Shown here in pieces: positions 53,496 through 63,244 of a stretch of DNA of 64,000 nt. The notes under the pieces are model-generated. The model made no database searches. It saw nothing but the letters and a program-made list of their open reading frames with translations, and was not told the origin of the DNA. Numbering within the stretch: position 1 is the first letter of the stretch; every line of letters begins with the position of its first letter. Position numbers and translations under genes: made by a program. The stretch is from the NCBI GenBank assembly GCA_963806495.1, contig CAWDYA010000002.1, positions 1 through 64,000 of the forward strand, given 5' to 3'. Origin of the DNA: CAWDYA01 sp963806495. Lineage in GTDB: Bacteria; Acidobacteriota; Polarisedimenticolia; JACPZX01; DASXTC01.

Positions 53496-55619
53496 ATGCA
53501 ACCGGAAGAAATAGGTCTGCAGCACTACCTCGATGTCTTCTGGCGACGGCGCTGGGCAGTTCTCGTCGTGTTCGTCATCGTGTTCTCGCTGTCGCTCATC
53601 GGCATAGCGATCAGCCACACGACCTACAAGGTCCATTCCAAGGTCGCCGTCAAGAACCAGATCTATTACAGAACCTCGATGCTGAGCTTCGCGCCGGGAA
53701 CCGACGCGCCCGCGGCGACTCTTTCCGGCGAGACGTACGAGGACATGATCAACGGCCTGCCCTTCGCGCAGAGGGTGGCCGACTACCTCCTCAAGGAGGG
53801 AATGCCTCTCGACCCGATGGAGGTGCGCGCCGCGCTGAAGGCGGAGTACCAGGAGCCCGACCTCATCAAGATCTACGCGAGCAGCGAGAATCCCGACCGG
53901 GCCGTCTCCCTTGCGAACGCGGCCGCCGATGTCTTTGTCGAGGACACGAAGACGGTCATGCGGGACGAGCTGAAGAAGGGTCGCCAGTCGGCCCTGGCAC
54001 GGCAGGAAACCGCCAAACGCGAGCTCGAGGACGCCGATGCGGACATCGGCAAGTTCCGCCGCGAGATGGGGTTCGTCGATATCGAGAGCGAGATGGAGAC
54101 CCTGCGGGACAAGATCGCCACCTTCGAACAGTCGCGTGGCGAGGTGATTACGAAGCTCGAGATCGCTCAGGCGCAGAAGCAGGAGCTGCTCAATCTGGCG
54201 AAGGCCGGGTCCACCGGCGATATCTACCTCAACGACCCGCGGCTCGATGATTACCGCACGCTGCAGGAGAAGCTGAGCGCCGCGCGCATCAAGTACACGG
54301 ACGACCATCCGATCGTCAGGAACCTCTCAGCGCAGATCAGGGACATCGAGGACCGGCTCAAGGACACGATCGCCCGCACCGGCAGCAACCTAACCCCGGA
54401 GGCGTTCCTGACCCTCAAGGAGCAGCTCGCCACCACCGAGGGTGACATCGCCAATCTGCAGACCGCCATCCAGTCGTGGACGCGCCAGATCGACGATGTC
54501 CAGAAGAAGCTCGAAGAGCTACCCCGACAAGCGGGTGACCCTGCAGAACCTGCAGGCACGGGCCAAAGCCGCCCGCGAGAGCTACAATACCTGGACCAAC
54601 CGGCTCGAGGAGATCGACTTCAAGTCGTCGCAGATACCGGCCAACGCGCAGCTCGTGGACCGCGCGATCGTCGCCAACCCCTCCATCAGCAAGCTCACCT
54701 CGGCGATCCTGGCGCTCCTGATCAGCCTGATGCTTGCGCTGGGCACCGGCTTCCTGATCGAGTTCGCCGACACGACGCTGCGAACGCCCGAAGAGGTCAC
54801 CAACACTCTCAAGCTTGCCTATCTTGGCTCGATAGCCAAGCTGAAGGACCCGAGACAGGTCGTCTTCGCGGCCGGCAAGCCCGTGAACCAGGTCGCCGAG
54901 GCGTTCACGCGTATCTACTCGAACATCAAGTTCGCAGAGATCGAGAGCACCTTCCGGACGGTGCTCGTGACCTCGGCCCGCAAGGGGGAGGGCAAGTCGA
55001 CGACGCTTATCAACCTGGCCTGCGCCATTGCCGCAGCCGGAAAGCGGGTTATCGTGGTGGACACCGATCTGCGCAATCCGACCGTGCAGCGGATCCTGGG
55101 GACAAAGCACACCATCGGTCTCACATCGGTGCTGGCAGGGGAGGCGACCCTGGACGAGGCGCTCAAGCCCGCCGGGCATCCGGGGCTCAACGATCCTGCC
55201 CACGGGTCCCATCCCTCCGAACCCGGCGGAACTGCTCCACTCGCAGGTGATGAAGGACCTCATCCGCCAGCTCAAGGAACGGGCCGATCTCGGTGATCTT
55301 CGACAGCCCGCCCACCCTGCTCGTGGCCGATGCCATGCTGCTGGCGGGGGAGCTCGACGCGGCGATCATCGTGAGCGAATCGGGCGGCGTGTCGAGGCGG
55401 GCGGTCGAGCAGGTGAAAGAGTCGCTGCAGGTGGCCAAGGCCCGCATCCTCGGCGTGATCCTCAACAAGATCCAGGACAGCCCCGGCTCTTACTACAACT
55501 ACTACTCGTACTATCAGTACTACGAGGAGCCACAGGACGAGGCGCAGGCCCCGAAGACGGTGGGATGGATACGGGGGGGCCTGGGCAGCATCAAGAAGGT
55601 GATGGGCGGCCGGTCCTGA
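53496..55619 (+). CDS. Wzc-like polysaccharide co-polymerase/BY-type tyrosine kinase, three frameshifts
   Basis: Inner-membrane chain-length regulator and autokinase, 706 residues when corrected. The Wzz domain begins IGLQHYLDVFWRRRWAVLVV with TM1 at about 15-34. A long coiled coil follows. The GNVR-type segment and TM2 (LTSAILALLISLMLALGTGF) lie past the first break. The kinase has Walker A TSARKGEGKSTTLINLA, Walker A' VIVVDTDLRNPT and Walker B LVIFDSPPTLLVADAM. The C-terminus has a tyrosine cluster (YYNYYSYYQYYEE), the usual autophosphorylation tail. The frame breaks at 54516-54525, 55185-55196 (or near 55171) and 55286-55298, each by +1. Total length minus three bases is a multiple of three. 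Confidence 0.88.
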
Positions 55620-55625
55620 TCGGCG

Positions 55626-55979
55626 TCAGCCCGGCGGCCAGTGAAAGGCACGCCCTCCCAGCAGATGAAAGTGAATGTGGAAGACCGACTGCCCGGCGCC
55701 CGCCTGGCAGTTGGCCACCAGCCGGTAGCCCTCGTCGGCGTCTCCGGCCTTCTTCGCCAGATCGGCCCCTATCCGCACGATGCGTCCCATCAGCGCTTCG
55801 TGCTGCGGTGTCACTTCGTTCAGCGTGGCGAGATGCTCGCGCGGGCAGATCAGGATGTGGCGGGGTGCCTGCGGGTTGATGTCCGAAAAGGCCACCACCC
55901 GATCGTCCTCGTAGACGTTTTTCGACGGCACGTCGCCGGAGATGATCCGGCAGAACAGACAATCGGCTTTCGGTGTCAT
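55626..55979 (-). CDS. HIT family (HINT-type) nucleotide hydrolase
   Basis: Small histidine-triad protein of 117 residues, predicted AMP-lysine/adenosine phosphoramidate hydrolase in the cytoplasm. MTPKADCLFCRIISGDVPSK is the typical start with C7 and C10. The triad is HIHFHLLGG (H101, H103, H105). It is convergent with the kinase gene and directly follows murA on the minus strand (13 nt gap). Confidence 0.95.
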   Translation of the reverse strand: MTPKADCLFCRIISGDVPSKNVYEDDRVVAFSDINPQAPRHILICPREHLATLNEVTPQHEALMGRIVRIGADLAKKAGDADEGYRLVANCQAGAGQSVFHIHFHLLGGRAFHWPPG

Positions 55980-55992
55980 CCTCGGCTCCTCC

Positions 55993-57288
55993 TCAGCGGA
56001 TCCGCTCGATGTCGGCGCCGAGACCGCGCATCTTCTCCTCGATCCGCTCGTACCCGCGGTCGAGGTGGTACACGCGGTTCACGACGCTGACGTCGTCGGC
56101 CACGAGCGCCGCGAGAATCAGCGACGCACTGGCCCTCAGATCGGTGGCCATCAGCGGCGCACCCGACAGCGGTGTGGGGCCGCGCACGATCGCGGCATGT
56201 CCGTCCAGAGTGATGTCCGCCCCCATCCGGCGCAGCTCGCCGGCGTGCATGAACCGGTTCTCGAAGATGTTCTCGGTGATGATCGACGCTCCGGTGGCCT
56301 GGGTCATCAGTGCCATGTACTGCGCCTGCAGATCCGTGGCGAACCCCGGGAAGGGAGAGGTGGTGACGTCACGCGCGGTAAGGCGTTCCCACCCCGAAAC
56401 CTGCATCGTGTCGCCGTCGATTGTGATCGGGACCCCGGCACGGGAGAGCCGATCGGTGAGGGTCGCGAGGTGCTCCGGAACGCATGCGGTGACGCGGACC
56501 GTCCCGCGGGTGATGGCACCCGCCATGAGATAGGTGCCGGCTTCGATCCGGTCCGGGACGATCGAGTGCTCGGCCGCGCCGAGAGCTTCGACCCCCTCGA
56601 TCGAGATGGTGTCGGTGCCCGCGCCGGTGATCTTCGCCCCCATGCGCACCAGCAGGTCGGCCAGATCGATCACCTCCGGCTCCATCGCGCAATGGCGCAG
56701 CACCGTGCGCCCCTCGGCGAGGCTCGCCGCCATCAGCAGGTTCTCGGTGCCCGTGACCGTGCGCCCCGGGAAGGTGATGTCCGCGCCGTGCAGCCGGGTG
56801 GATCGGGCGGTGATGTACCCGTGGACAAGATCGACCTCGGCCCCTAGCCGCGACAGCCCCTCGAGATGCAGATTGATCGGGCGCTCGCCGATCGCGCACC
56901 CGCCCGGCAGGGAGACCCGCGCCCGCCCCGTGCGGGCCAGCAGCGGCCCGAGCACCAGCACGGAGGCGCGCATCGTGCGGACGAGATCGTAGGGCGCTTC
57001 GGGCTCCCCGATGCCCGGGACCCGGACGACGCACGGGCCCTCGGCCGTCACCGACGCCTGCCCGCCGAGATGCTCCAGCACGCGCAGCATCGTGATCACG
57101 TCGCGCACGCGGGGCACGTTGCGCAGCGTGAGCGGCTGGTCGGTGAGGAGGGCCGCCGCCAGGGCGGGCAGCGCCGCGTTCTTCGCGCCGCTGATCCTGA
57201 CGGTCCCTTCGAGCGGCCGGCCGCCGCGAATCCTGATCTTGTCCAAGGGTCCGGCTCCAGGAGACAGAACGTGTTGGGGCGCCGTCAT
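55993..57288 (-). CDS. murA: UDP-N-acetylglucosamine 1-carboxyvinyltransferase
   Basis: First committed step of peptidoglycan synthesis: adds enolpyruvate from PEP to UDP-GlcNAc. It has 431 residues with the EPSP-synthase double fold. Key residues: K36-N37 in ISGAKNAALPAL, catalytic C131 in LPGGCAIGERPINLHLEG (so fosfomycin-sensitive type), and later DRIEAGTYLMAGAITRG, TSPFPGFATDLQAQYMALM and DLRASASLILAALVA. Normal length and no odd features. It is divergent from the FmdB gene. Confidence 0.97.
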   Translation of the reverse strand: MTAPQHVLSPGAGPLDKIRIRGGRPLEGTVRISGAKNAALPALAAALLTDQPLTLRNVPRVRDVITMLRVLEHLGGQASVTAEGPCVVRVPGIGEPEAPYDLVRTMRASVLVLGPLLARTGRARVSLPGGCAIGERPINLHLEGLSRLGAEVDLVHGYITARSTRLHGADITFPGRTVTGTENLLMAASLAEGRTVLRHCAMEPEVIDLADLLVRMGAKITGAGTDTISIEGVEALGAAEHSIVPDRIEAGTYLMAGAITRGTVRVTACVPEHLATLTDRLSRAGVPITIDGDTMQVSGWERLTARDVTTSPFPGFATDLQAQYMALMTQATGASIITENIFENRFMHAGELRRMGADITLDGHAAIVRGPTPLSGAPLMATDLRASASLILAALVADDVSVVNRVYHLDRGYERIEEKMRGLGADIERIR

Positions 57289-57338
57289 TATAGTGAGGCG
57301 CCGCTCGGGCCTTCAACCACGCGGCGGGCGCCGTTTCC

Positions 57339-57368
57339 TTGACAGGTCCCCGGGGGCGCCGCTATCTT
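57339..57368 (+). promoter_or_regulatory. Promoter of the FmdB-like gene
   Basis: Exact TTGACA (57339-57344), 18-nt spacer, TATCTT (57363-57368), 39 nt before ATG 57408. Confidence 0.55.
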
Positions 57369-57407
57369 CAAGCACCCTCAAGTCTTGCGCCGGGTGAAAG
57401 GAACGTC

Positions 57408-57698
57408 ATGCCGATGTACGAGTACGAGTGCACCAAGTGCCATCACCGGTTCGAGGTGATCCAGAAATTCTCCGATGCGCCCAGGACGAAGTGCCCCAAG
57501 TGCAAGGGACCGCTGCAGAAGCTGCTCTCGGCGCCTGCCATCCAGTTCAAGGGGACGGGGTGGTACGTGACCGACTATGGCGGCAAGTCGGGCGGGGGAG
57601 GCTCCTCCAATTCCAGGGGGAAGGACAGCTCGCCGAAGAAGGACGACACGGCGCCCGCAAGCGAGACCAAGGACAAGGGCCCGGCCAAGAAAGACTGA
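57408..57698 (+). CDS. FmdB-family zinc-ribbon protein
   Basis: Small protein of 96 residues. The zinc ribbon has two CxxC knuckles (C8/C11 in YECTKCHHRFEV and C29/C32 in TKCPKCKGPLQKLLSAP), then FKGTGWYVTDYG, the family's C-terminal block. The last 40 residues are a low-complexity Gly/Ser then Lys/Asp tail. The role is unknown; such proteins are common single-gene regulators or adaptors in bacteria. ATG 57408 has GAAAGGA shortly upstream. Confidence 0.9.
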   Translation: MPMYEYECTKCHHRFEVIQKFSDAPRTKCPKCKGPLQKLLSAPAIQFKGTGWYVTDYGGKSGGGGSSNSRGKDSSPKKDDTAPASETKDKGPAKKD

Positions 57699-57707
57699 TC
57701 CCGCCTT

Positions 57708-58595
57708 CTACCGGCGGCGTTTCGGACGACCGTCGAGCTCCAGCGACAGCAGATACTCCCGGAAAGGCTCGCCGAGGTCCTTCCGCCTGAGCGCGTATTC
57801 CACCGTGGCCTTCAGGAACCCCAGCTTGTTGCCGGTGTCATACCGCGTGCCCTCGAACCGGAACCCGTGGATCGGCTGCTCGGCGAGAAGCGACTTGAGG
57901 GCATCGGTAAGCTGGATCTCGCCGCGCCGGTCGGCCCGCGTCTTCTCCAGATGGGTGAAGATCTCCGGTGTCAGGATGTAACGTCCGATGATAGCGAGGT
58001 TGGACGGGGCCTTCGCAGGCGTGGGCTTCTCCACCAGGTTGCTGAGTCTGTAGAGACGATCGCCTTCCGGTGTCCCGGCGATGACCCCGTAATGCTGGGT
58101 GCGGCTCCGCTCGACCTCCTCCAGTGCGACGATGGAGTTGGATAGCCGGTCGAAGGCCCGGATCATCTGCTTCATCGCCGGGACCTTCGCATCGATCACG
58201 TCGTCTCCGAGGAAGACGGCGAACGGTTCGTGGCCCACGAGCTCCTTCGCCGTGAGGATGGCGTGTCCGAGACCCAGCGCCTCCTTCTGCCGGATGTACG
58301 AGACCCGGATCATGTCGGAGATCTTCCTCAGGGTCCGGAGCTTTTCGATATCGCCGCGCTGCTGGAGGATGTGCTCCAGCTCGAACGAGATGTCGAAATG
58401 GTCCTCGATGGCGTTCTTGCCGCGGCCCGTTACGATGATGATGTCGGAGATCCCCGAGGCGACCGCCTCCTCGATGACGTACTGGATGACGGGCTTGTCC
58501 ACCAGCGGGAGCATTTCCTTAGGCTGCGCCTTGGTGGCGGGCAGGAATCGCGTGCCGAGTCCAGCGGCTGGAAAGACGGCCTTGCGGATCTTCAT
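57708..58595 (-). CDS. galU: UTP-glucose-1-phosphate uridylyltransferase
   Basis: Makes UDP-glucose, a donor for the polysaccharide cluster; 295 residues. Nucleotidyltransferase signature AVFPAAGLGTRFLPATKAQP and KEMLPLVDKPVIQYVIEEAV. HAILTAKELVGHEPFAVFLG DDVID, NLVEKPTPAKAPSNLAIIGR and GEIQLTDALKSLL are all typical of GalU. RBS GGAGGTG lies just before ATG 58595. A TATACT at 58622-58617 (minus) may be its -10, without a clear -35. It is divergent from serS. Confidence 0.96.
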   Translation of the reverse strand: MKIRKAVFPAAGLGTRFLPATKAQPKEMLPLVDKPVIQYVIEEAVASGISDIIIVTGRGKNAIEDHFDISFELEHILQQRGDIEKLRTLRKISDMIRVSYIRQKEALGLGHAILTAKELVGHEPFAVFLGDDVIDAKVPAMKQMIRAFDRLSNSIVALEEVERSRTQHYGVIAGTPEGDRLYRLSNLVEKPTPAKAPSNLAIIGRYILTPEIFTHLEKTRADRRGEIQLTDALKSLLAEQPIHGFRFEGTRYDTGNKLGFLKATVEYALRRKDLGEPFREYLLSLELDGRPKRRR

Positions 58596-58655
58596 CACAC
58601 CTCCTTCGGGCCGCCTAGTATAACCCAACAGTCCCTCCCGGCCGGTGCCGGCGCA

Positions 58656-58684
58656 TTGACACCACCGGAGCACTGTCGTAGACT
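58656..58684 (+). promoter_or_regulatory. Promoter of serS (and tRNA-Ser)
   Basis: Exact TTGACA (58656-58661), 17-nt spacer, TAGACT (58679-58684), 43 nt before the serS start. Confidence 0.65.
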
Positions 58685-58727
58685 CGCTGCTCGAACGACG
58701 GGGTTTAACCATAGGGAAACACAGAAG

Positions 58728-60002
58728 ATGCTGGATCTGTCCTTTGTCCGGGAAAATCTCGATCTCGTGCGGTCCAAGCTCGCCGACCGTCGTTCCGGTA
58801 TAGACCTCGATCCGTTCGTGCGCCTCGACGAGGAGCGCCGGGCGCTTCTCAAGGATGTCGAGGGTCTCAAGCAGCGGCGCAACAAGGCGAACGAGGAGAT
58901 CACGCGGCTGAAGAAGGCGGGACAGGACGCCGCCGATGTAATCGGGGAAGGCAAACGCCTGGCCGAGGAGATCAAGGGGTTCGATGGGCGGCTGAAGGAG
59001 ATCCAGGCCGCCATCGAGGCCTTCCTGATGGGGCTGCCGAACCTGCCTCACGACTCGGTGCCGGTGGGCGCCGACGCGTCGGACAACGTGGTCGTGAGGA
59101 CCTGGGGCGAAAAGCCCTCGTTCGACTTCAACCCGCGCGCCCACTGGGAGATCGGCGAGGCGCTCGGCATCATCGACTTCAAGCGGGCGGCACAGCTCGC
59201 CGGGGCACGCTTCGCCATCATGACCGGTGCGGGCGCGCGGCTCGAGCGTGCGTTGATCAACTTCATGCTCGACATCCAGACCCGCGAGAACGGCTACCGC
59301 GAGATCCTGCCTCCGTTCATGGTCAACACGAAGACCATGACCGGCACGGGACAGCTCCCCAAGTTCGAGGCGGACCTGTTCAAGGTGGCGGGAACCGACT
59401 ACTGGCTGATCCCGACGGCCGAGGTGCCTCTCACGAACCTCCATGCCGGCGACGTGATGGACGAGGAGTCGCTGCCGCTGCGATATACGGCCTACACACC
59501 GTGCTTCCGCAGCGAGGCCGGCTCGTACGGCAAGGACGTGCGGGGGCTGATCCGGCTACACCAGTTCGACAAGGTCGAGCTGGTGTCGATCACCCGGCCC
59601 GAGTCCTCGTACGACGAGCTGGAGCGGTTGACCGGCAACGCCGAGGAGATCCTGAAGCGTCTCGGGCTGCATTATCGCGTCGTGGCCCTGTGCACCGGCG
59701 ACATGGGGCCCGCCTCGGCCCGCACCTACGACATCGAGGTGTGGCTTCCGTCGGAGGGCGGAGCCTTCCGCGAGATCTCGTCGTGCTCGAACTGCGAGGC
59801 GTTCCAGGCGCGCCGCGCCGACATCCGGTTCCGGCGCCGCGGGCAGAAGGGGACCGAGCTGGCCCACACGCTCAACGGGTCGGGCCTCGCCGTGGGCCGT
59901 ACCCTGGTGGCGGTGCTGGAGAACTACCAGCAGGCCGACGGCAGTGTCGTCATCCCCGATGCGCTGCGGCCCTTCATGGACGGCCTCGATCGGATCGCGT
60001 AG
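58728..60002 (+). CDS. serS: Seryl-tRNA synthetase
   Basis: Class II synthetase charging tRNA-Ser, 424 residues. The N-terminal long coiled-coil arm (about residues 28-100, for example DVEGLKQRRNKANEEITRLK) binds the tRNA variable arm. Catalytic motif 2 is YTPCFRSEAGSYGKDVRGLI RLHQF, and motif 3 lies in LAHTLNGSGLAVGRTLVAVL ENYQ. Also present is PTAEVPLTNLHAGD. Length and motifs are normal. The cognate tRNA-Ser (UGA) begins 14 nt after the stop codon on the same strand. Confidence 0.97.
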   Translation: MLDLSFVRENLDLVRSKLADRRSGIDLDPFVRLDEERRALLKDVEGLKQRRNKANEEITRLKKAGQDAADVIGEGKRLAEEIKGFDGRLKEIQAAIEAFLMGLPNLPHDSVPVGADASDNVVVRTWGEKPSFDFNPRAHWEIGEALGIIDFKRAAQLAGARFAIMTGAGARLERALINFMLDIQTRENGYREILPPFMVNTKTMTGTGQLPKFEADLFKVAGTDYWLIPTAEVPLTNLHAGDVMDEESLPLRYTAYTPCFRSEAGSYGKDVRGLIRLHQFDKVELVSITRPESSYDELERLTGNAEEILKRLGLHYRVVALCTGDMGPASARTYDIEVWLPSEGGAFREISSCSNCEAFQARRADIRFRRRGQKGTELAHTLNGSGLAVGRTLVAVLENYQQADGSVVIPDALRPFMDGLDRIA

Positions 60003-60016
60003 ATTGCCCTCTCGAC

Positions 60017-60104
60017 GGAGGGATGGCCGAGCGGCTGAAGGCGACGGTCTTGAAAACCGTTGATCCGCAAGGATCCGTGGGTTCGAATCCCACTCCCTCC
60101 GCCA
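60017..60104 (+). tRNA. tRNA-Ser (UGA)
   Basis: Complete class II cloverleaf: acceptor GGAGGGA with TCCCTCC, discriminator G and encoded CCA. The anticodon loop CTTGAAA gives UGA, there is a long variable arm (GATCCGCAAGGATC region), and the T arm is GGTTCGAATCC. It lies 14 nt after serS and likely shares its transcript. Confidence 0.96.
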
Positions 60105-60203
60105 TGCGCAACAACGCACCGAGCGTCCTCGATCCGCTTCCCCTCCACCAACGCCCTTACGTCTGCTGGAAGCCTCGATGGAAGGTCTGTTAGACTCCCA
60201 CGG

Positions 60204-61415
60204 ATGAAAAAACGGTGGCGGGAAGGGTTGCTGTGGCTCCTGGCGCTCGCCGCCGTCAGGGTCGGCATCATGCTCGCCATGGGGTGGCTCACCGGCGGGC
60301 GCCACTTCACCGACGACTGGAAGCGCCAGCTCGGTTTCCTCGACGACCCGTTCCAGATTCTCATGGCCCGCAAGGGCCACGGCTACGCGCATTACCCCCC
60401 CTTGCAGCCGATTGTCACCTGGCTGATGGCCACGCCGTTCACGGGGCTGAGCTCCTTCTATACCATCCGGTGTTTCTCCATTCTGGGCGAGCTGCTGGCC
60501 TGGCCGTTGATCTGGGCGCTGTTCCTGCAGGCGGTGCCCCGAACACGAACGCAGCGCATTCTGGCTCTGACCTACGTACTGATGCCCGTCGGGTGGCTCA
60601 CGACCTCGCTGTTCGCGCAGGAGGAACCCCTCTCCCTCATCTGCCTGGCCGGGGTGCTGCTCCTGGCGTGGAAGGGCAGGTTCGACGCGGCGGCGATCCT
60701 GTCCGGGATCGGAGTGGTGACGGCCAAAGTCTACTTCCTGATCCCGCTGCTGGCGCTGGTGTTGTCACCGAGCCTCAGCGACCGGCGGGGGATCCTGAGG
60801 AGGGCCGCGCTCGGCGCCGCGCCGATCATCGTCATCTACGGTTTCGTGGGGGCACGGCTTCTGATGCAGCAAGAGCCGTCGCCGCTGCTCGAGTTCACGC
60901 CGGCCGGAATCCACAGCACTTCGATCTGGGTTTTGATTCGTGACTGGCTGGGTCTGTCGCTCGAGACGACGAAGCGCGTGTCGATGGTAACCGGCCTGAT
61001 AGCCGGGCTGTTGCCGCTGGCGGTTGCGAAGGCGAAGGGGGTCCGGTGCGAGAAACTGACCCAACTGCGCGTGATCACGACGATGATGCTGTTCGTCTTC
61101 ATGTGGTTCTACCACTGCGATCCGGAGTACTACCTCATTGTGGCGCCGTTCGTTCTGCTCGCGCTCCCGCTGGCGGGCGCCATCGCGGCGGTCGTGGCCG
61201 GGTTCGCGCTCCCGTATGCGATCAACCTGTTCTACGCGGTGGATCGGGCGCGTCACGTGGATGTCGGGGCGGGCAAGACGGTTTTCGTGAACCTGTACGA
61301 CAGGTTCATCCCGTTCGATCCCGCCCTGATGCACACCTTCTCGCTGCTTGCCCTTTGTGCCGTCAGCCTCTGGATCACCGTCTGGCTGACGCTGGCCATC
61401 GCCAGAGCCGATTGA
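60204..61415 (+). CDS. Multi-pass membrane protein, GT-C-like
   Basis: Inner-membrane protein of 403 residues with about 10 predicted membrane segments (LLWLLALAAVRVGIMLAMGW, LLLAWKGRFDAAAILSG and others). The first loop after TM1 has RHFTDDWKRQ, an acidic pair where GT-C mannosyl/glucosyltransferases keep their catalytic Asp, and HYPPLQPIVTWLMA follows. This suggests a lipid-linked-sugar transferase, but family assignment is only by architecture. ATG 60204 is preceded by a short AT-poor gap after the tRNA. GTAATAG-type promoter elements were not seen. Confidence 0.7.
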   Translation: MKKRWREGLLWLLALAAVRVGIMLAMGWLTGGRHFTDDWKRQLGFLDDPFQILMARKGHGYAHYPPLQPIVTWLMATPFTGLSSFYTIRCFSILGELLAWPLIWALFLQAVPRTRTQRILALTYVLMPVGWLTTSLFAQEEPLSLICLAGVLLLAWKGRFDAAAILSGIGVVTAKVYFLIPLLALVLSPSLSDRRGILRRAALGAAPIIVIYGFVGARLLMQQEPSPLLEFTPAGIHSTSIWVLIRDWLGLSLETTKRVSMVTGLIAGLLPLAVAKAKGVRCEKLTQLRVITTMMLFVFMWFYHCDPEYYLIVAPFVLLALPLAGAIAAVVAGFALPYAINLFYAVDRARHVDVGAGKTVFVNLYDRFIPFDPALMHTFSLLALCAVSLWITVWLTLAIARAD

Positions 61416-61492
61416 CGCGATGTCACGGCGGTGTCGGTTCCCGGTGATGCGCGGACTCACCCTATCCCCCCCTCCTGCGATACAATCGCCCG

Positions 61493-63055
61493 GTGACGAC
61501 CCGCACCCAGCCGGCGGCCGACACGGCTCCCGGCGCCGCCGGCCCCGCCCTCGTCGTCATCCCCGCGCTGCTGTTCTATCTGCTCACCCTGGCCCCCGGT
61601 CTGTTGTGGGGTGACTCCGCCAAGTTCCAGTGGATGGCCTGGGCCGGGTGGCTCCGCTTCGACGAGGCGGGGCATCCACTCTGGGTGCTGCTGCTGAATC
61701 CGTTCTGCCACGTGCCCGGCGTCAGCCCCGCGCTTGCGTGCAATCTCTCCTCCGCGCTCCTCGCGGCGATGGCGCTGTGGCCGGCGTACCGGATCATGCG
61801 CCGGCTCGGCGCCTCGGCCGAAGCCTCCTGGATCGCGTGTCTCGCCCTCGCCGTCTCCCACACTTACTGGTTTCACGCCGTCATCACCGAGGTCTACGCT
61901 CTCAACAGCCTGGTGACGCTGGTCCTGCTGGACACCGTGATGGCATTCTCGGAGCCGGGACCCGGCCCGCCGGCGCCCGCGATCGCCTGGGGCGCGCTGG
62001 GGCTGATCTGGGGCCTCGCTTCGGGCAACCATGCCCTGGTCGCACTCTGGCTTCCCGGTTATGCCTGGTTCATCGGCAGGGGCTGGAGGGCAGGCGTCGT
62101 CCGGCTGCCGGGATGCGTCGCGGCCGCCGCGGGCGCCGCGCTGGGGTGGATGCCGATCTTCGCGGTCCGGATGACCCGCGCCAAGGGAGCCACCGTCGCT
62201 CAGGTGGCGGAGCGTCTGTGGCACGGGGCGTGGCATCACGAAACAATCGGCCGCGACCTGCTCGCCGCCGGCGGCTACATGCTCTATCAGTTCCCCGTTC
62301 CGCTGTTGCTCGCCGGTGCCGTCCTCGGCCTGTGGAGGGTGCGGCGTGGCGAGCGGGCGGGGCTGCTGCTCCTCTATGGGGTCAACGCGGTGTTCGCCTT
62401 CGACTTTCAGGTGAAGGACCGCTTCGCCTTCTTCCTGCCGTCGTACCTCATCGTGGCGCTGCTGGCGGGACCGGGGCTGGATCCCGTTCTCGCCGGACTG
62501 CGCCGACTCGCACCCGGCGGTGCCGCCGTGGCGCTCGTATTCATCCTGTGCGTCGCGGCGCCGCCGCTTTTCTACCACGCGGCGCCGGCGCTGGCCGAGG
62601 CCGGCCTGCTGCCCGCTGTCGGTGCGGTCAGGCGGCTGCCAGGGCGCGACTCGGCCCGCTACTACCTCGACCCGGACAAGAGAGGCGACGAAGGTGCGCG
62701 ACGGTTCGCTGAGGGCGCGCTCCAGGCGATGGACCGCGATGCGGTCCTGCTGGCCGACGCCATGCTGGCCGAGCCGCTCAACTACCTGCAAATCGTCGAG
62801 GGGCGCCGCCCCGACGTCCTGGTAACGTGGATGGTGCCGGGCAGGCAGACGACCGCCGCCCGCTCCTGGGCGCGCTCGGGGCGTCCCGTCTATGTCGGCG
62901 CGCTCGACGCCTATTACGACGTGGCGGGCCTCTCGGCCGTCTTCGACATCGAGCCGGCGGGCCCTGTCTACCGGCTCGAGCGGGTCGCCCTGGCGGGCAC
63001 CCTGCCGCCGTCGGGCTTTTCTCGCCCGTCGCGCTTCTCGGCCCAGTCTCGTTGA
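61493..63055 (+). CDS. DUF2723 membrane protein (GT-C-like)
   Basis: Membrane protein of 520 residues of the DUF2723 group, related by architecture to protein O-mannosyltransferases. The N-terminal hallmarks are FYLLTLAPGLLWGDSAKFQW (Asp in the first loop) and GHPLWVLLLNPFCHVPGVSP. Then come WFHAVITEVYALNSLVTLV and WGLASGNHALVALWLPG, all typical of the family. About 10 membrane segments end near residue 370; the C-terminal 140 residues are soluble and extracytoplasmic (DRDAVLLADAMLAEPLNYLQ). GTG 61493 is the start. The acceptor is unknown. Confidence 0.85.
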   Translation: MTTRTQPAADTAPGAAGPALVVIPALLFYLLTLAPGLLWGDSAKFQWMAWAGWLRFDEAGHPLWVLLLNPFCHVPGVSPALACNLSSALLAAMALWPAYRIMRRLGASAEASWIACLALAVSHTYWFHAVITEVYALNSLVTLVLLDTVMAFSEPGPGPPAPAIAWGALGLIWGLASGNHALVALWLPGYAWFIGRGWRAGVVRLPGCVAAAAGAALGWMPIFAVRMTRAKGATVAQVAERLWHGAWHHETIGRDLLAAGGYMLYQFPVPLLLAGAVLGLWRVRRGERAGLLLLYGVNAVFAFDFQVKDRFAFFLPSYLIVALLAGPGLDPVLAGLRRLAPGGAAVALVFILCVAAPPLFYHAAPALAEAGLLPAVGAVRRLPGRDSARYYLDPDKRGDEGARRFAEGALQAMDRDAVLLADAMLAEPLNYLQIVEGRRPDVLVTWMVPGRQTTAARSWARSGRPVYVGALDAYYDVAGLSAVFDIEPAGPVYRLERVALAGTLPPSGFSRPSRFSAQSR

Positions 63056-63244
63056 GCCGGCTGTAACCCACGACTGGCGCGGCACACGCCGGGAACCTAT
63101 GTTAGCCCGGACCATCAATCTCAATCTCGGCCCCGTCCGCATCCGCCGCATCGTGTCCGCCTCACAGAAAGCGGGCGGGGCCGTTCTGAATAGGGTCGCC
63201 CGGAACCGTCGCCCCAGACGTCCCCCTCACGGGTGGCCCCTACG

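Noticed and set aside
53496..55619. Separate genes for a Wzz-like protein and a stand-alone kinase
   Set aside because: Similarity runs without gaps across each break, and the corrected length is one normal BY-kinase. The pieces lack their own starts and ribosome-binding sites.
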